This document shows, piece after piece, positions 24,854 to 32,561 of a stretch of 33,327 bases of DNA. A program made the translations under genes and the position numbers. Origin of the DNA: an uncultured Neomegalonema sp. (lineage in GTDB: Bacteria > Pseudomonadota > Alphaproteobacteria > Rhodobacterales > Rhodobacteraceae); assembly GCA_937911325.1 (NCBI GenBank), contig CALDSD010000057.1:1-33327 (forward strand). The letters are read 5' to 3'. The first letter of the stretch is position 1. Each line of letters opens with the position of its first letter. The notes beneath the pieces were generated by a model, which was given only the letters and a program-made list of their open reading frames with translations, did no database searches and was not told the origin of the DNA.

Positions 24854-25801
24854 CTACATGAAGATGTCGCGCGGCAGTTGCATGGACACGTGATAGTCCG
24901 ATGTGGGCGACGTCTGGCTAACGACCACGTTGCCCGTCAACCCGGTCAGAAAACACGCATCCGGGTGTGACAGATCGTGTAGCTCTTGCAGCCAGGCGAC
25001 CATGCTCTGCTGCACCGATTTGACGCCTGCCGCCAGATCTTTGCCAAAGGACGACGTCGCATAGAACGACATCGCGTCGTGGCGGTGCCTCAACCCGGGC
25101 GCAGTCACGTAGCGCGGCTCATCAATCCGCCAGTCCTTGTGCAGGCGGATGCGCGTGGTCACGGTCAGGGGCGCTTCCACCGCGTAGACGCTGGCTTGAC
25201 CATCCCCCTGGCACAGGTGGCCATCGCCGATAGACAGGAGGCCGCCCGCAACCTCGACGGGCAGATAGACCTTTGCGCCGCTTCGCAGAAACCGGTTGTC
25301 CATGTTCCCGCCGGTGCGACGGGGCGGCGTTGGCGAATGAGATCCTGGCAGCGCCGGCGCGAGGCCAACAATTCCGACAGATGGATTGATCGGAATGCGC
25401 ACATTCGGGAAAAACTCGAGGCACTCATCGGCCCCGACTTTCAGAATCCGCAACTCGTCGAGATCATCGATATCGTTGTCAAACGGGGGCTTGTCCCGGC
25501 TTTCTTCGAGCGTGGGCGTCAGCGCCGCCCAGCCCCATCCGTGGTGTTCGAGTGAGAGGAACTCGACTTCGACGACATCGCCCGGTTCAGCGTCTTCGAT
25601 GAAAACAGGGCCGATCATCGGATTTAGGCGCGACACGTCTTTCTGCTTGAAGTCCTCGATTGTGGACTCGGGCGTCAGCTGCCCGTCGACGCAGTCGCGA
25701 CATTCAAAAATGACACGATCTCCGCTCTTTACCGTCGCTGATGCGGGGATCGTCGAATTCCAGTGATAATGGTAGTCGCGATCGAGAATGTGGGTCTTCA
25801 T
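24854..25801 (-). CDS. Acetamidase/formamidase family protein
   Basis: The 315-residue product, from ATG 25801, fits the length of the FmdA/AmdA family. It has GDRVIFECRDCVDGQL, the GGNMDNR motif and GDGHLCQGDGQ. The last motif is normally GDxHxxQGDGE, so a Q replaces E here. The family hydrolyses short amides to ammonia and carboxylate in the cytoplasm. A longer frame reaches 26041 but would overlap the divergent LysR gene, and MKTHILDRDYHYHW is a typical family start. GGAG lies ten bases before this ATG. The LysR gene opposite is the likely regulator. Confidence 0.87.
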   Translation of the reverse strand: MKTHILDRDYHYHWNSTIPASATVKSGDRVIFECRDCVDGQLTPESTIEDFKQKDVSRLNPMIGPVFIEDAEPGDVVEVEFLSLEHHGWGWAALTPTLEESRDKPPFDNDIDDLDELRILKVGADECLEFFPNVRIPINPSVGIVGLAPALPGSHSPTPPRRTGGNMDNRFLRSGAKVYLPVEVAGGLLSIGDGHLCQGDGQASVYAVEAPLTVTTRIRLHKDWRIDEPRYVTAPGLRHRHDAMSFYATSSFGKDLAAGVKSVQQSMVAWLQELHDLSHPDACFLTGLTGNVVVSQTSPTSDYHVSMQLPRDIFM

Positions 25802-25899
25802 AGCATCTATGCTCCAACTCAACTTTCTCGCGCCCCCTTGCTTCCGCAACGCAAGACATACATGGGTACATCGTAGTAACCGGGCTCGGAGCTGTGAAA

Positions 25900-25926
25900 T
25901 TGAATTCTCTATTGGTGAAGTATAAG
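25900..25926 (+). promoter_or_regulatory. Candidate promoter of the LysR gene (short leader)
   Basis: TTGAAT (25900-25905) and TATAAG (25921-25926) are separated by 15 bp, slightly short for a sigma-70 promoter. The -10 box ends eight bases before the ATG at 25935, so the mRNA would be nearly leaderless, in line with the absence of a Shine-Dalgarno sequence. Confidence 0.35.
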
Positions 25927-25934
25927 AAAACCTC

Positions 25935-26852
25935 ATGTTTAATTTTCGTGGAAAAATCCCGTCTCCCAAAGCCCTTTTAGCGTTCGAGGCGGCCGCTCGA
26001 CTTGGCAGTTTTACTGAAGCGGCGAACGAATTGAACGTCACGCAAGTGGCCGTGACGTATCAGATCCGAAAGATCGAGAACGAGCTCGGCATCACGCTCT
26101 TCGAGCGGGAACACCGTGGCGTGCGGCTGACCCCAATGGGCGAGAGACTGCAAGTCGCGGTCACCAGCGCCTTCCAGGAAATCGCGACCGCTGTTTTGGA
26201 GATACGGAAATTGGAAGAAGACAACTCAATCACGATCAGCGCTTTGAATTCCATTTCTTACTTCTGGCTGAACCCAATTATGAGCGAGTTTCGCCAGCGG
26301 CATCCCGGTGTGGATCTCAGACTCTTGGCGGACGACAGCGACAACCTGAACTACGGCGCGGGCGGGATTGATCTCGCCATTCGGTATGGAGAAGGTGATT
26401 GGAGTGGGTTTGAGGTTCACCATCTGTTCGACGAAGTCCGGACAGTCGTCTGTTCGCCGGAGTATCTGAGGCGACATGGTCCGCTGCAAAAGCCGGAAGA
26501 TCTTTTCGAGACGACGTTGCTCCAGCAGGTCGCGCTCAAGCCGAGTTGGCCGGGTTGGAGAAACTGGTTTTCAGCGCTTGGGATCGACCTTGACGCCGAC
26601 ATGTCGCTTAAAATCGTCGAGTTCAGTAACTTTGCGTTCATGCTAGAGGCTGCGGCGAACGGCGAGGGCGTGACGTTCGGCGGCCAGAGGCTGACCGAAA
26701 AGATGGTCGAAGAAGGTCGACTGGTGCGGCTAGACTTCCCACTGTTTCGGACCGGCCAGGCCTATTACGCTGCGTTGCCTGAGGGGCGCGTGCGACCCAA
26801 GATCGTCGATGACTTGCTTGAGACTGTGATCCGGGCCGCTCGCCAAGAATAA
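25935..26852 (+). CDS. LysR-family transcription regulator
   Basis: The 305-residue product has an N-terminal winged HTH (about 10-70: SPKALLAFEAAARLGSFTEAA, then VTQVAVTYQIRKIENELGITLFER). The effector domain resembles the GcvA/AmpR branch (IDLAIRYGEGDWSG, VCSPEYL, MLEAAANGEGVTFGG). It is divergent from the acetamidase/formamidase gene with 133 bp between. LysR proteins usually control the divergent neighbour, so amide utilisation is the likely target. I found no clear T-N11-A operator by eye. Confidence 0.93.
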   Translation: MFNFRGKIPSPKALLAFEAAARLGSFTEAANELNVTQVAVTYQIRKIENELGITLFEREHRGVRLTPMGERLQVAVTSAFQEIATAVLEIRKLEEDNSITISALNSISYFWLNPIMSEFRQRHPGVDLRLLADDSDNLNYGAGGIDLAIRYGEGDWSGFEVHHLFDEVRTVVCSPEYLRRHGPLQKPEDLFETTLLQQVALKPSWPGWRNWFSALGIDLDADMSLKIVEFSNFAFMLEAAANGEGVTFGGQRLTEKMVEEGRLVRLDFPLFRTGQAYYAALPEGRVRPKIVDDLLETVIRAARQE

Positions 26853-26892
26853 GAGCCGAACAGACTGACGCTTGTGCTGGGTTCGCTAACTT

Positions 26893-27246
26893 CTAGTGAT
26901 CGAGAAGCATTTCGAACCCGCCAAAGATCAAACGCTGGCCATCAAATGGCATCGGGTTCGTCTGTGGGTCCATGCGCGGATCCTGCATCATCTTTTCCCA
27001 TCCCGCGTCTCGCGTTTGCTTCGACGGCCATTCGATCCAGCCAACCGCGACGACCTCGTCGTCTTTGCACTGCACGGCCATCGGCATTGAGGTGACTTCA
27101 CCGGAAGGCACGTCGACGCCCCAAGAGTCGGTGCTGCGCAGGGCGCCGTTCTCTTTCGCGATTTTACCGAAGGTTTCGGCGTGGGCGATGTAAGCGTTTT
27201 TGTTTGCGGCCGGCACGGCCGCGACCATGACGTCTACGTAGGTCAT
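26893..27246 (-). CDS. DUF1428 family protein (YbaA-like)
   Basis: The 117-residue product matches the DUF1428 family: MTYVDVMVAAVPAANKNAYI, then TDSWGVDVPSGEVTSM, VVAVGWIEWPSKQTRD and a C-terminal MPFDGQRLIFGGFEML. The family has a ferredoxin-like dimeric alpha/beta fold and no established function. The start at ATG 27246 has AGGGAG eight bases upstream, and that site lies inside the right-hand (3') arm of a 10-bp hairpin in the transcript. It is 68 bp downstream of the helicase gene on the same strand. Confidence 0.92.
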   Translation of the reverse strand: MTYVDVMVAAVPAANKNAYIAHAETFGKIAKENGALRSTDSWGVDVPSGEVTSMPMAVQCKDDEVVAVGWIEWPSKQTRDAGWEKMMQDPRMDPQTNPMPFDGQRLIFGGFEMLLDH

Positions 27247-27248
27247 GT

Positions 27249-27294
27249 TCAGATCTCCCTCGGTTGCACCTTCATGCTTTTACAGGAGATCTGA
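27249..27294 (-). promoter_or_regulatory. Perfect inverted repeat enclosing the DUF1428 ribosome-binding site
   Basis: TCAGATCTCC (27249-27258) and GGAGATCTGA (27285-27294) are exact complements separated by 26 bp. On the minus-strand transcript the second arm reads GGAGATCTGA, contains the Shine-Dalgarno and ends 2 nt before the ATG. Folding would hide the ribosome-binding site. It could instead be a DNA operator, since AGATCT is itself palindromic. No U tract follows, so it is not a terminator for the helicase gene. Confidence 0.65.
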
Positions 27295-27314
27295 CAAATG
27301 CGGCGATTGGGTGC

Positions 27315-30300
27315 TCAGCTCTTCTTGCCAAGGGCGCGTTCGATACGCCCTAGCACGACGTCGGGACGAGCCCGCCAGTCGAGTGAGAGCACGCTGAGCG
27401 TTTTCCAGCCGAAGGCGTTGAGCACGCCCGGCTTGGTGACATGACGCTCAAGCAGGTTGGGGTTCTCGTAATGCGCCGGCCCGTCGATCAGGATCGCCAG
27501 TTCGTGCGCGCTGCCGCCTTCCTTTCGGACGGCCACGTCGCAGACGAATTTTGACTCGCCCAAGCTCGTTTCGGCCTCGAACCCGCGTTCCCGCAGAGCC
27601 TGGGCGATCTGATCCGCGATCGGCGTCTCGCGATCCGCCCGCTCGTCGGCCGCGTAAGGGGCCACTGCAGAGAGCGCGCGCCGCATCGCTGCGACATTGC
27701 CGGTAGAAACCGCCTCGGCGTAGCGAAGGTAGGTCTTCAGGCAGAAGGCCCCGGTGTTGTAGTCGTTCGTGATCGCGTCGGCTTTAACGGTCGACACAAG
27801 CGCCACATGTTCCTTGGCGCGCGAGAAAATCACGTTGAGGCGCTTCTCGCCGCCCGCTCGGTTGATCGGCCCAAAGCTCATCCGCATCCGGCCGCGCGCG
27901 TCTGGCGCATAGCAGACCGAGATGAGAATGACGTCTCGCTCATCGCCCTGAACGTTTTCAAGGTTCTTTACGAACAGTCCGACGAAAGCCCCGTCTTCCT
28001 CGCGTTCCAGCTCCGCCTCATACGCGTCGGCGAATATCGGATCGTCCTTGGCGAGTTGGTCGAGAGCCCGCACGATCACCGATTGCTGCGCTTCCGAGAA
28101 CGCGACGACCCCGAGAGACCGCTTGGGTTTCGCGGTCAGCAGGCCACGGATCATTTCGGCGATGTAGAGCGCCTCGCCGCGGTTGCGTTGGCGCTCATAG
28201 ACGCCGAAAGGGGTGTGGTGGAACGAGATGGGCCGCCTCAGGACTTCGCGCCAATGCTGCTTGCCGTCTCCGGCGCTGTCGGCTCGGATCGGTTCGGCCT
28301 CCACGGTCAGCCGGGTCGCGGGCACCGAGATCAACTTGCCCGCATAGAAGACCGCGTTCGAGAACGAGATCAGCTCCTCGGACCGTGATCGATAGTGCCA
28401 GCCGAGCAGAGTGGAGGGCAGCGTCTTCGCCGCTTGGCCCAGAAAGCTCGCTGCATCCAGGTCCAGCGGCGCCTCGTCCTCGTCGTGGTCTTCGTCTTCG
28501 TCATAGGCCTGCGCAGTCGCGCCGAAGAAGTTGGTCGGAGGCAACTGCTTTTCATCGCCGACGACGAGGAACTGCGGCGCTCGGAAAAGGGTCGGCGCCG
28601 CGTCCTCCACCGGCACCTGCGATGCTTCGTCGAAGACCGCGACGTCGAACATGTCGGCATCGAGCGGCAGAACGTCCGCCACGCTAAGCGGGCTCATCAG
28701 CCAAATGGGTTTCAGATCAGGGATCAACTTCCCCGCGTCCTCGGACAAGAGCCGCCGTACGGAGCGGAAGCGCAGCGTCTTATTGAATTCGCGTTCAAGA
28801 TCCTGGCGCGCCTTCATCACCTGCTTTTTGGCGGCCTTGAAGTCGGCGTCGGCGTCGATGTCGGGACGTGTGGTGATCGCGATCTTTTCCGCGAAACGGT
28901 CGCGGGTCTGATCCAGCAGCATCCGCGCGTTCGCCTCCCGGAACTTGGTGAGCGCTTTGGAGACGCTCGCGTTGATTTCGTCGAGCGCGGCGCCGTCGGT
29001 TTCGCGGAGCCCCGGCCGCGCGGCCAGGGCGCGTTCCACAGCTTCCTCCATCACCGCGGCTTCGAGGGCCGCGACCGGCATGTCCAATCGCTTGAGGGCG
29101 GCGCGGACCGTGTCCGGCGCGTTCGCCAGTTCTCGCAAGGCGGGCGCTGCGGCCGGCAGCGCATCTCGCGACGCCTGCAACTCGGCCAAGGCGTCTGCGG
29201 CTTGGTGCGCCGGTAGCGTTTCGATCCCGTCAAAGCAGTCCGCGATCGCCGACTGCGCCGCCGCCGCATCTTCCTGAAGCCGCGCAAGCTTTGTGAGATG
29301 ATCGGCCGCCGCGTCTCCCTGATCGGCGAGATAGTCGAACAGCGGCGTCGCAAGATCGCCTTCGACAGGCTTTCCGGCGTCGCGTTCTTCAACGATGCGG
29401 ATCGCGTCTTCGCCCGTCGCCATGCCGGTCTGACTGGCCAGTTGCCGTAGCGCGCGGTCAACCTCGTTGACGGCTTCGTGCTCGGCGGCCAAGTCGATCA
29501 GCACGTCATAGAGACGCGGTTTGATCGCTAACCCTTCGAGGGCGGCCCGCTCGTGTATCTCGCGCTTCACGCGTCGCCACTCGCCTGACAGGAACGAGAA
29601 CCACGAGCCCTCGTACCGTTGGGCGATCCGGATCGCGGTTTCCGTTTCGATCGGAGAGAGCTTGTCGCGCCAGATTGTTGTTTTGTCTTGCCGCTGCGAG
29701 AGCGTCTCGCGCGCTTCATCCAGCCAGCGCAGATCCTGTCGAAAGGTCTCGGCCGACAGGCTGGTTCGGTCGAGGATCGCGAGTTTGCCGGCAGAGGCGA
29801 CCGGGCGCAGGCGGTGGGCGTAGTTGATCTGGGCGAAAAGGGCCGCCAGCGGCGCGGGACCGGCGCCATCTTCGATCTTCCAGATGACGAGGTCCTGCGC
29901 GCGCCGCACCTTTTCAAGCAGTGGTCCCAAGCGCTCAAGCGCGCTGGTCAGCCGCTCGAAGACGTTTGCGTCAGCCGCCGCCTCGGACGAGACAAACCGC
30001 GCCGGATGCCTCGCGAGGATGGGATCCGCGCCCGCAGCGCCGCCAATACGGCTGAGCGCGGCCTCCATATGATAGGCGGCGTCCCGCCCGCGTCGCCAGT
30101 CGCGCAGAGGCGGGACCAGATGGCGGTCCGCGCCCATCTCATCGCTCAGCGCGCTCGCCGCGCGGCCCTTGGCCCAGTCCGCCGCGGCCGAACGCACCAG
30201 CGCGTGCAAAGGCTCCCCCTCGATCTCGCCGGTCATGTCCTGGTCGAGCTGCGCCAGGGCGTTCAGACCCTTTTGGATCTCAGCCAAAGCGGTCTCGCGC

Positions 30301-32561
30301 GCCTTTAGAACGGTGCGGTCGGGTTCGCCTTCGATCCACGCGTGATAGAGCGCCCGCAGATCGTTGACGAACGCCTTCTTGTCATCCTGACTGTCGTGCA
30401 CCAGGGCGCACAGCTTGCCCAGCCCGAGCGCTTCCAGACGCTGGTAGACGACATCGAGCGCAGCCCGTTTTTCGCAAACGAAGAGCACCCGTTTTCCGCG
30501 GCCAATATAGTCCGCGATCAGATTGGCGATCGTCTGAGACTTGCCGGTGCCGGGCGGCCCTTGGATCACATAGCTCTCGCCGGCTCTGGCGCGGTTGATC
30601 GCCGCCTCCTGCGTGGGATCGGAAGGCACGACAAGGTGCGTGTCTTCCAGCGCGGGCGCTTGCGGGGTCGAGGGAAGCGGCCGCGGCGCGTCGGAGAAAA
30701 GCTGCTCGAAATTCGTGCGGCGTTCGGCCAAGGCCGCCGTCTCCGCCTCGCCGTTCTGGGTCAGAAGAGCGTCATAGTCCCGCACCAGGGACATCTTGCG
30801 GTAGTTGAAGTTGGCGAGGGTCACCGCGCAGAGATCGAAGCTCCAGTCATACGGGCTGTCGCTCTCTGGGCGCGACATCATATAGCCGGATCGCTCTAAC
30901 TCCGCGGTTCCGTCCGCGCCGGACGCAGAGGCGGCCATTTCTAACGGCAGCATGCCTTGCATCGGATCTTGCGCCAACTCGCGATGCGGCGCGGCCGCAG
31001 GACGGATGAAGAGATCGTAGAGCTGCTCGCCGAGCGGCTTGTAGTTCGACTTGCCGTACGAGTACTTGATGTCGCCGATGGCGTGGGTGCGGACGCCGGA
31101 GCCGGTCGCGGTCTTTCGTTTGCGGTAGAGGTCGATCCGTCGCGTCGCGCGCCTGTGAATGAGCGAGATGCGCGGCTTTTCGGTCTTCTCCAGGCGCACG
31201 CCCGGCTCTGAAACGGCGATCTGATCCGTGAGGGATTGGAACAGCTCATCCAGCGCGCCCTGTTCTGACAGATCGACCGTCGCGGGCAGCTGAATATCGT
31301 AGAGCGTCTTCAAGAGCTGCCGAAGCGCGGGGTTGATCTCGGCCTCCGCGCCCGCAGCCTGAATCGTATAGCGATCCTTGACGCCGCGACGCTTGTTGAG
31401 ATCAACCGGCACCAGCAATAGCGGCGAGGAGATCGGCTCCTCGGGCGTCTCCTTCAGATTGCGCCATCGCAGAAAGCAGGCGACAAGGCGCAGCTGCGAA
31501 AACCCGTACTCCTGACGGTCCTTGCGCGCCTGAGCGCGGATCTTGTCCAGGGCGGGCGGCGCAAACTCCATTTCCTCGAACCGCAGGAATTCCGAGACTT
31601 CTATCTCTTCGCCGGCGATCAGGCGGTCCGCGATCCCCGACGAGCCCTCGCCGCGGGCCCACGTGAAGAGTTGGTCTGGTCGGATTGTCTCAACCCGCAG
31701 AACGATCGGCACCGACGCTTCGGTGAGGTTGAGTTCGTTTGAGCTTGGCTTGTGGTAGATCAGCTTGTTGCGGCGAGACAGGTCATAAAGCCGGCCGCGC
31801 AGTTCGGTCAGGATCCGTTGGCTGCGATCCAGTCCTTCGGATAGCCCGACGACCGGCTGTGCGACGGACGCCGCCTGCCGATGGTTCTGAAGGCCCGTGA
31901 TCAGGCTCGGAAGATCTTGCGCGCGTTTGCGCCGGTCGATCTCCGTCATGCGGTTGAGCAGCTGTGCGACCACCGGGTGAAGACGCGGGTTGCGTTGCAT
32001 CAATCCGTCGCGCGCCCGCGCGCAAGCCAGCAGATCGGCGTCCTCGGAGAAGTCGTAGGCTCCGGCCAGGCTGACGCCGAGCATCCCCAGGCAAAAGATA
32101 TCGGTCAGGGGGTCATGATGCCCAACCGCGTGTTCCCAGCAGCGATAATCCGGCAAGTAAACCGGCTGCTCTGGCGGCGCCTCGCGGTCGCCGACCCGGA
32201 GATTGTCGATTGAAAGCTGACCATCGGCGCTCGTGAGCCGGAGGTCGGCGCCGATATCCAGCGCGCCTTCCATCCCCTGCAGCCGGGAGATCTCGTATGA
32301 CTTGAAGCTCGGGCGAAGCGCGCGCGCGTTCTCGAACCATAACTGACCACGGTCGACGCGCAGCGCGTCGACCCCGTCAAGCGGCGCGGCGCGGCCTAGG
32401 TCGTGGATCTGGTGGACCTGCCGCGTCAATGGAAGCAACGCCCCCAGAACATCATCTGTTCCGACGCTTTCATACTGGCGGAACTCGTTCAGCAGGCTGA
32501 AGAAATCCTCGAAGACGTGCTGTTCGACGATATCGTCTGTGACGGTTTCCAGAGGGCTCAT
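27315..32561 (-). CDS. Pseudokinase-DUF4011-SF1 helicase-endonuclease-like fusion protein
   Basis: The 1748-residue product has several domains. Residues about 40-225 look like a degenerate kinase C-lobe: a helix ending QVHQIHDLG, then VYLPDYRCWE, the DIFCLGM helix at 154-160 and a final RMTEIDRRKRAQDL helix. The N-lobe, HRD and DFG residues are missing. From about 247 (RILTELRGRLYDLSRRNKLIYH) runs a DUF4011-type region. The UPF1-like SF1 helicase has Walker A GPPGTGKS (668-675, K674), Walker B DEAS (1311-1314), GDEKQLPPT (1335-1343) and motif VI with SRAK (R1581). About 630 residues, mostly helical, separate Walker A from B. The C-terminus (about 1655-1745) resembles REase_MTES_1575/DUF559 nucleases, with D1675 and D1693 but L1691 where Glu is usual. 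Its start overlaps the upstream stop by 4 nt. An anti-phage or nucleic-acid stress role is inferred. Confidence 0.85.
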   Translation of the reverse strand: MSPLETVTDDIVEQHVFEDFFSLLNEFRQYESVGTDDVLGALLPLTRQVHQIHDLGRAAPLDGVDALRVDRGQLWFENARALRPSFKSYEISRLQGMEGALDIGADLRLTSADGQLSIDNLRVGDREAPPEQPVYLPDYRCWEHAVGHHDPLTDIFCLGMLGVSLAGAYDFSEDADLLACARARDGLMQRNPRLHPVVAQLLNRMTEIDRRKRAQDLPSLITGLQNHRQAASVAQPVVGLSEGLDRSQRILTELRGRLYDLSRRNKLIYHKPSSNELNLTEASVPIVLRVETIRPDQLFTWARGEGSSGIADRLIAGEEIEVSEFLRFEEMEFAPPALDKIRAQARKDRQEYGFSQLRLVACFLRWRNLKETPEEPISSPLLLVPVDLNKRRGVKDRYTIQAAGAEAEINPALRQLLKTLYDIQLPATVDLSEQGALDELFQSLTDQIAVSEPGVRLEKTEKPRISLIHRRATRRIDLYRKRKTATGSGVRTHAIGDIKYSYGKSNYKPLGEQLYDLFIRPAAAPHRELAQDPMQGMLPLEMAASASGADGTAELERSGYMMSRPESDSPYDWSFDLCAVTLANFNYRKMSLVRDYDALLTQNGEAETAALAERRTNFEQLFSDAPRPLPSTPQAPALEDTHLVVPSDPTQEAAINRARAGESYVIQGPPGTGKSQTIANLIADYIGRGKRVLFVCEKRAALDVVYQRLEALGLGKLCALVHDSQDDKKAFVNDLRALYHAWIEGEPDRTVLKARETALAEIQKGLNALAQLDQDMTGEIEGEPLHALVRSAAADWAKGRAASALSDEMGADRHLVPPLRDWRRGRDAAYHMEAALSRIGGAAGADPILARHPARFVSSEAAADANVFERLTSALERLGPLLEKVRRAQDLVIWKIEDGAGPAPLAALFAQINYAHRLRPVASAGKLAILDRTSLSAETFRQDLRWLDEARETLSQRQDKTTIWRDKLSPIETETAIRIAQRYEGSWFSFLSGEWRRVKREIHERAALEGLAIKPRLYDVLIDLAAEHEAVNEVDRALRQLASQTGMATGEDAIRIVEERDAGKPVEGDLATPLFDYLADQGDAAADHLTKLARLQEDAAAAQSAIADCFDGIETLPAHQAADALAELQASRDALPAAAPALRELANAPDTVRAALKRLDMPVAALEAAVMEEAVERALAARPGLRETDGAALDEINASVSKALTKFREANARMLLDQTRDRFAEKIAITTRPDIDADADFKAAKKQVMKARQDLEREFNKTLRFRSVRRLLSEDAGKLIPDLKPIWLMSPLSVADVLPLDADMFDVAVFDEASQVPVEDAAPTLFRAPQFLVVGDEKQLPPTNFFGATAQAYDEDEDHDEDEAPLDLDAASFLGQAAKTLPSTLLGWHYRSRSEELISFSNAVFYAGKLISVPATRLTVEAEPIRADSAGDGKQHWREVLRRPISFHHTPFGVYERQRNRGEALYIAEMIRGLLTAKPKRSLGVVAFSEAQQSVIVRALDQLAKDDPIFADAYEAELEREEDGAFVGLFVKNLENVQGDERDVILISVCYAPDARGRMRMSFGPINRAGGEKRLNVIFSRAKEHVALVSTVKADAITNDYNTGAFCLKTYLRYAEAVSTGNVAAMRRALSAVAPYAADERADRETPIADQIAQALRERGFEAETSLGESKFVCDVAVRKEGGSAHELAILIDGPAHYENPNLLERHVTKPGVLNAFGWKTLSVLSLDWRARPDVVLGRIERALGKKS

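Noticed and set aside
25802-26041. N-terminal extension of the acetamidase/formamidase
   Set aside because: It would overlap the divergent LysR coding region by over 100 bp, and the family begins at the internal MKTHILD start.
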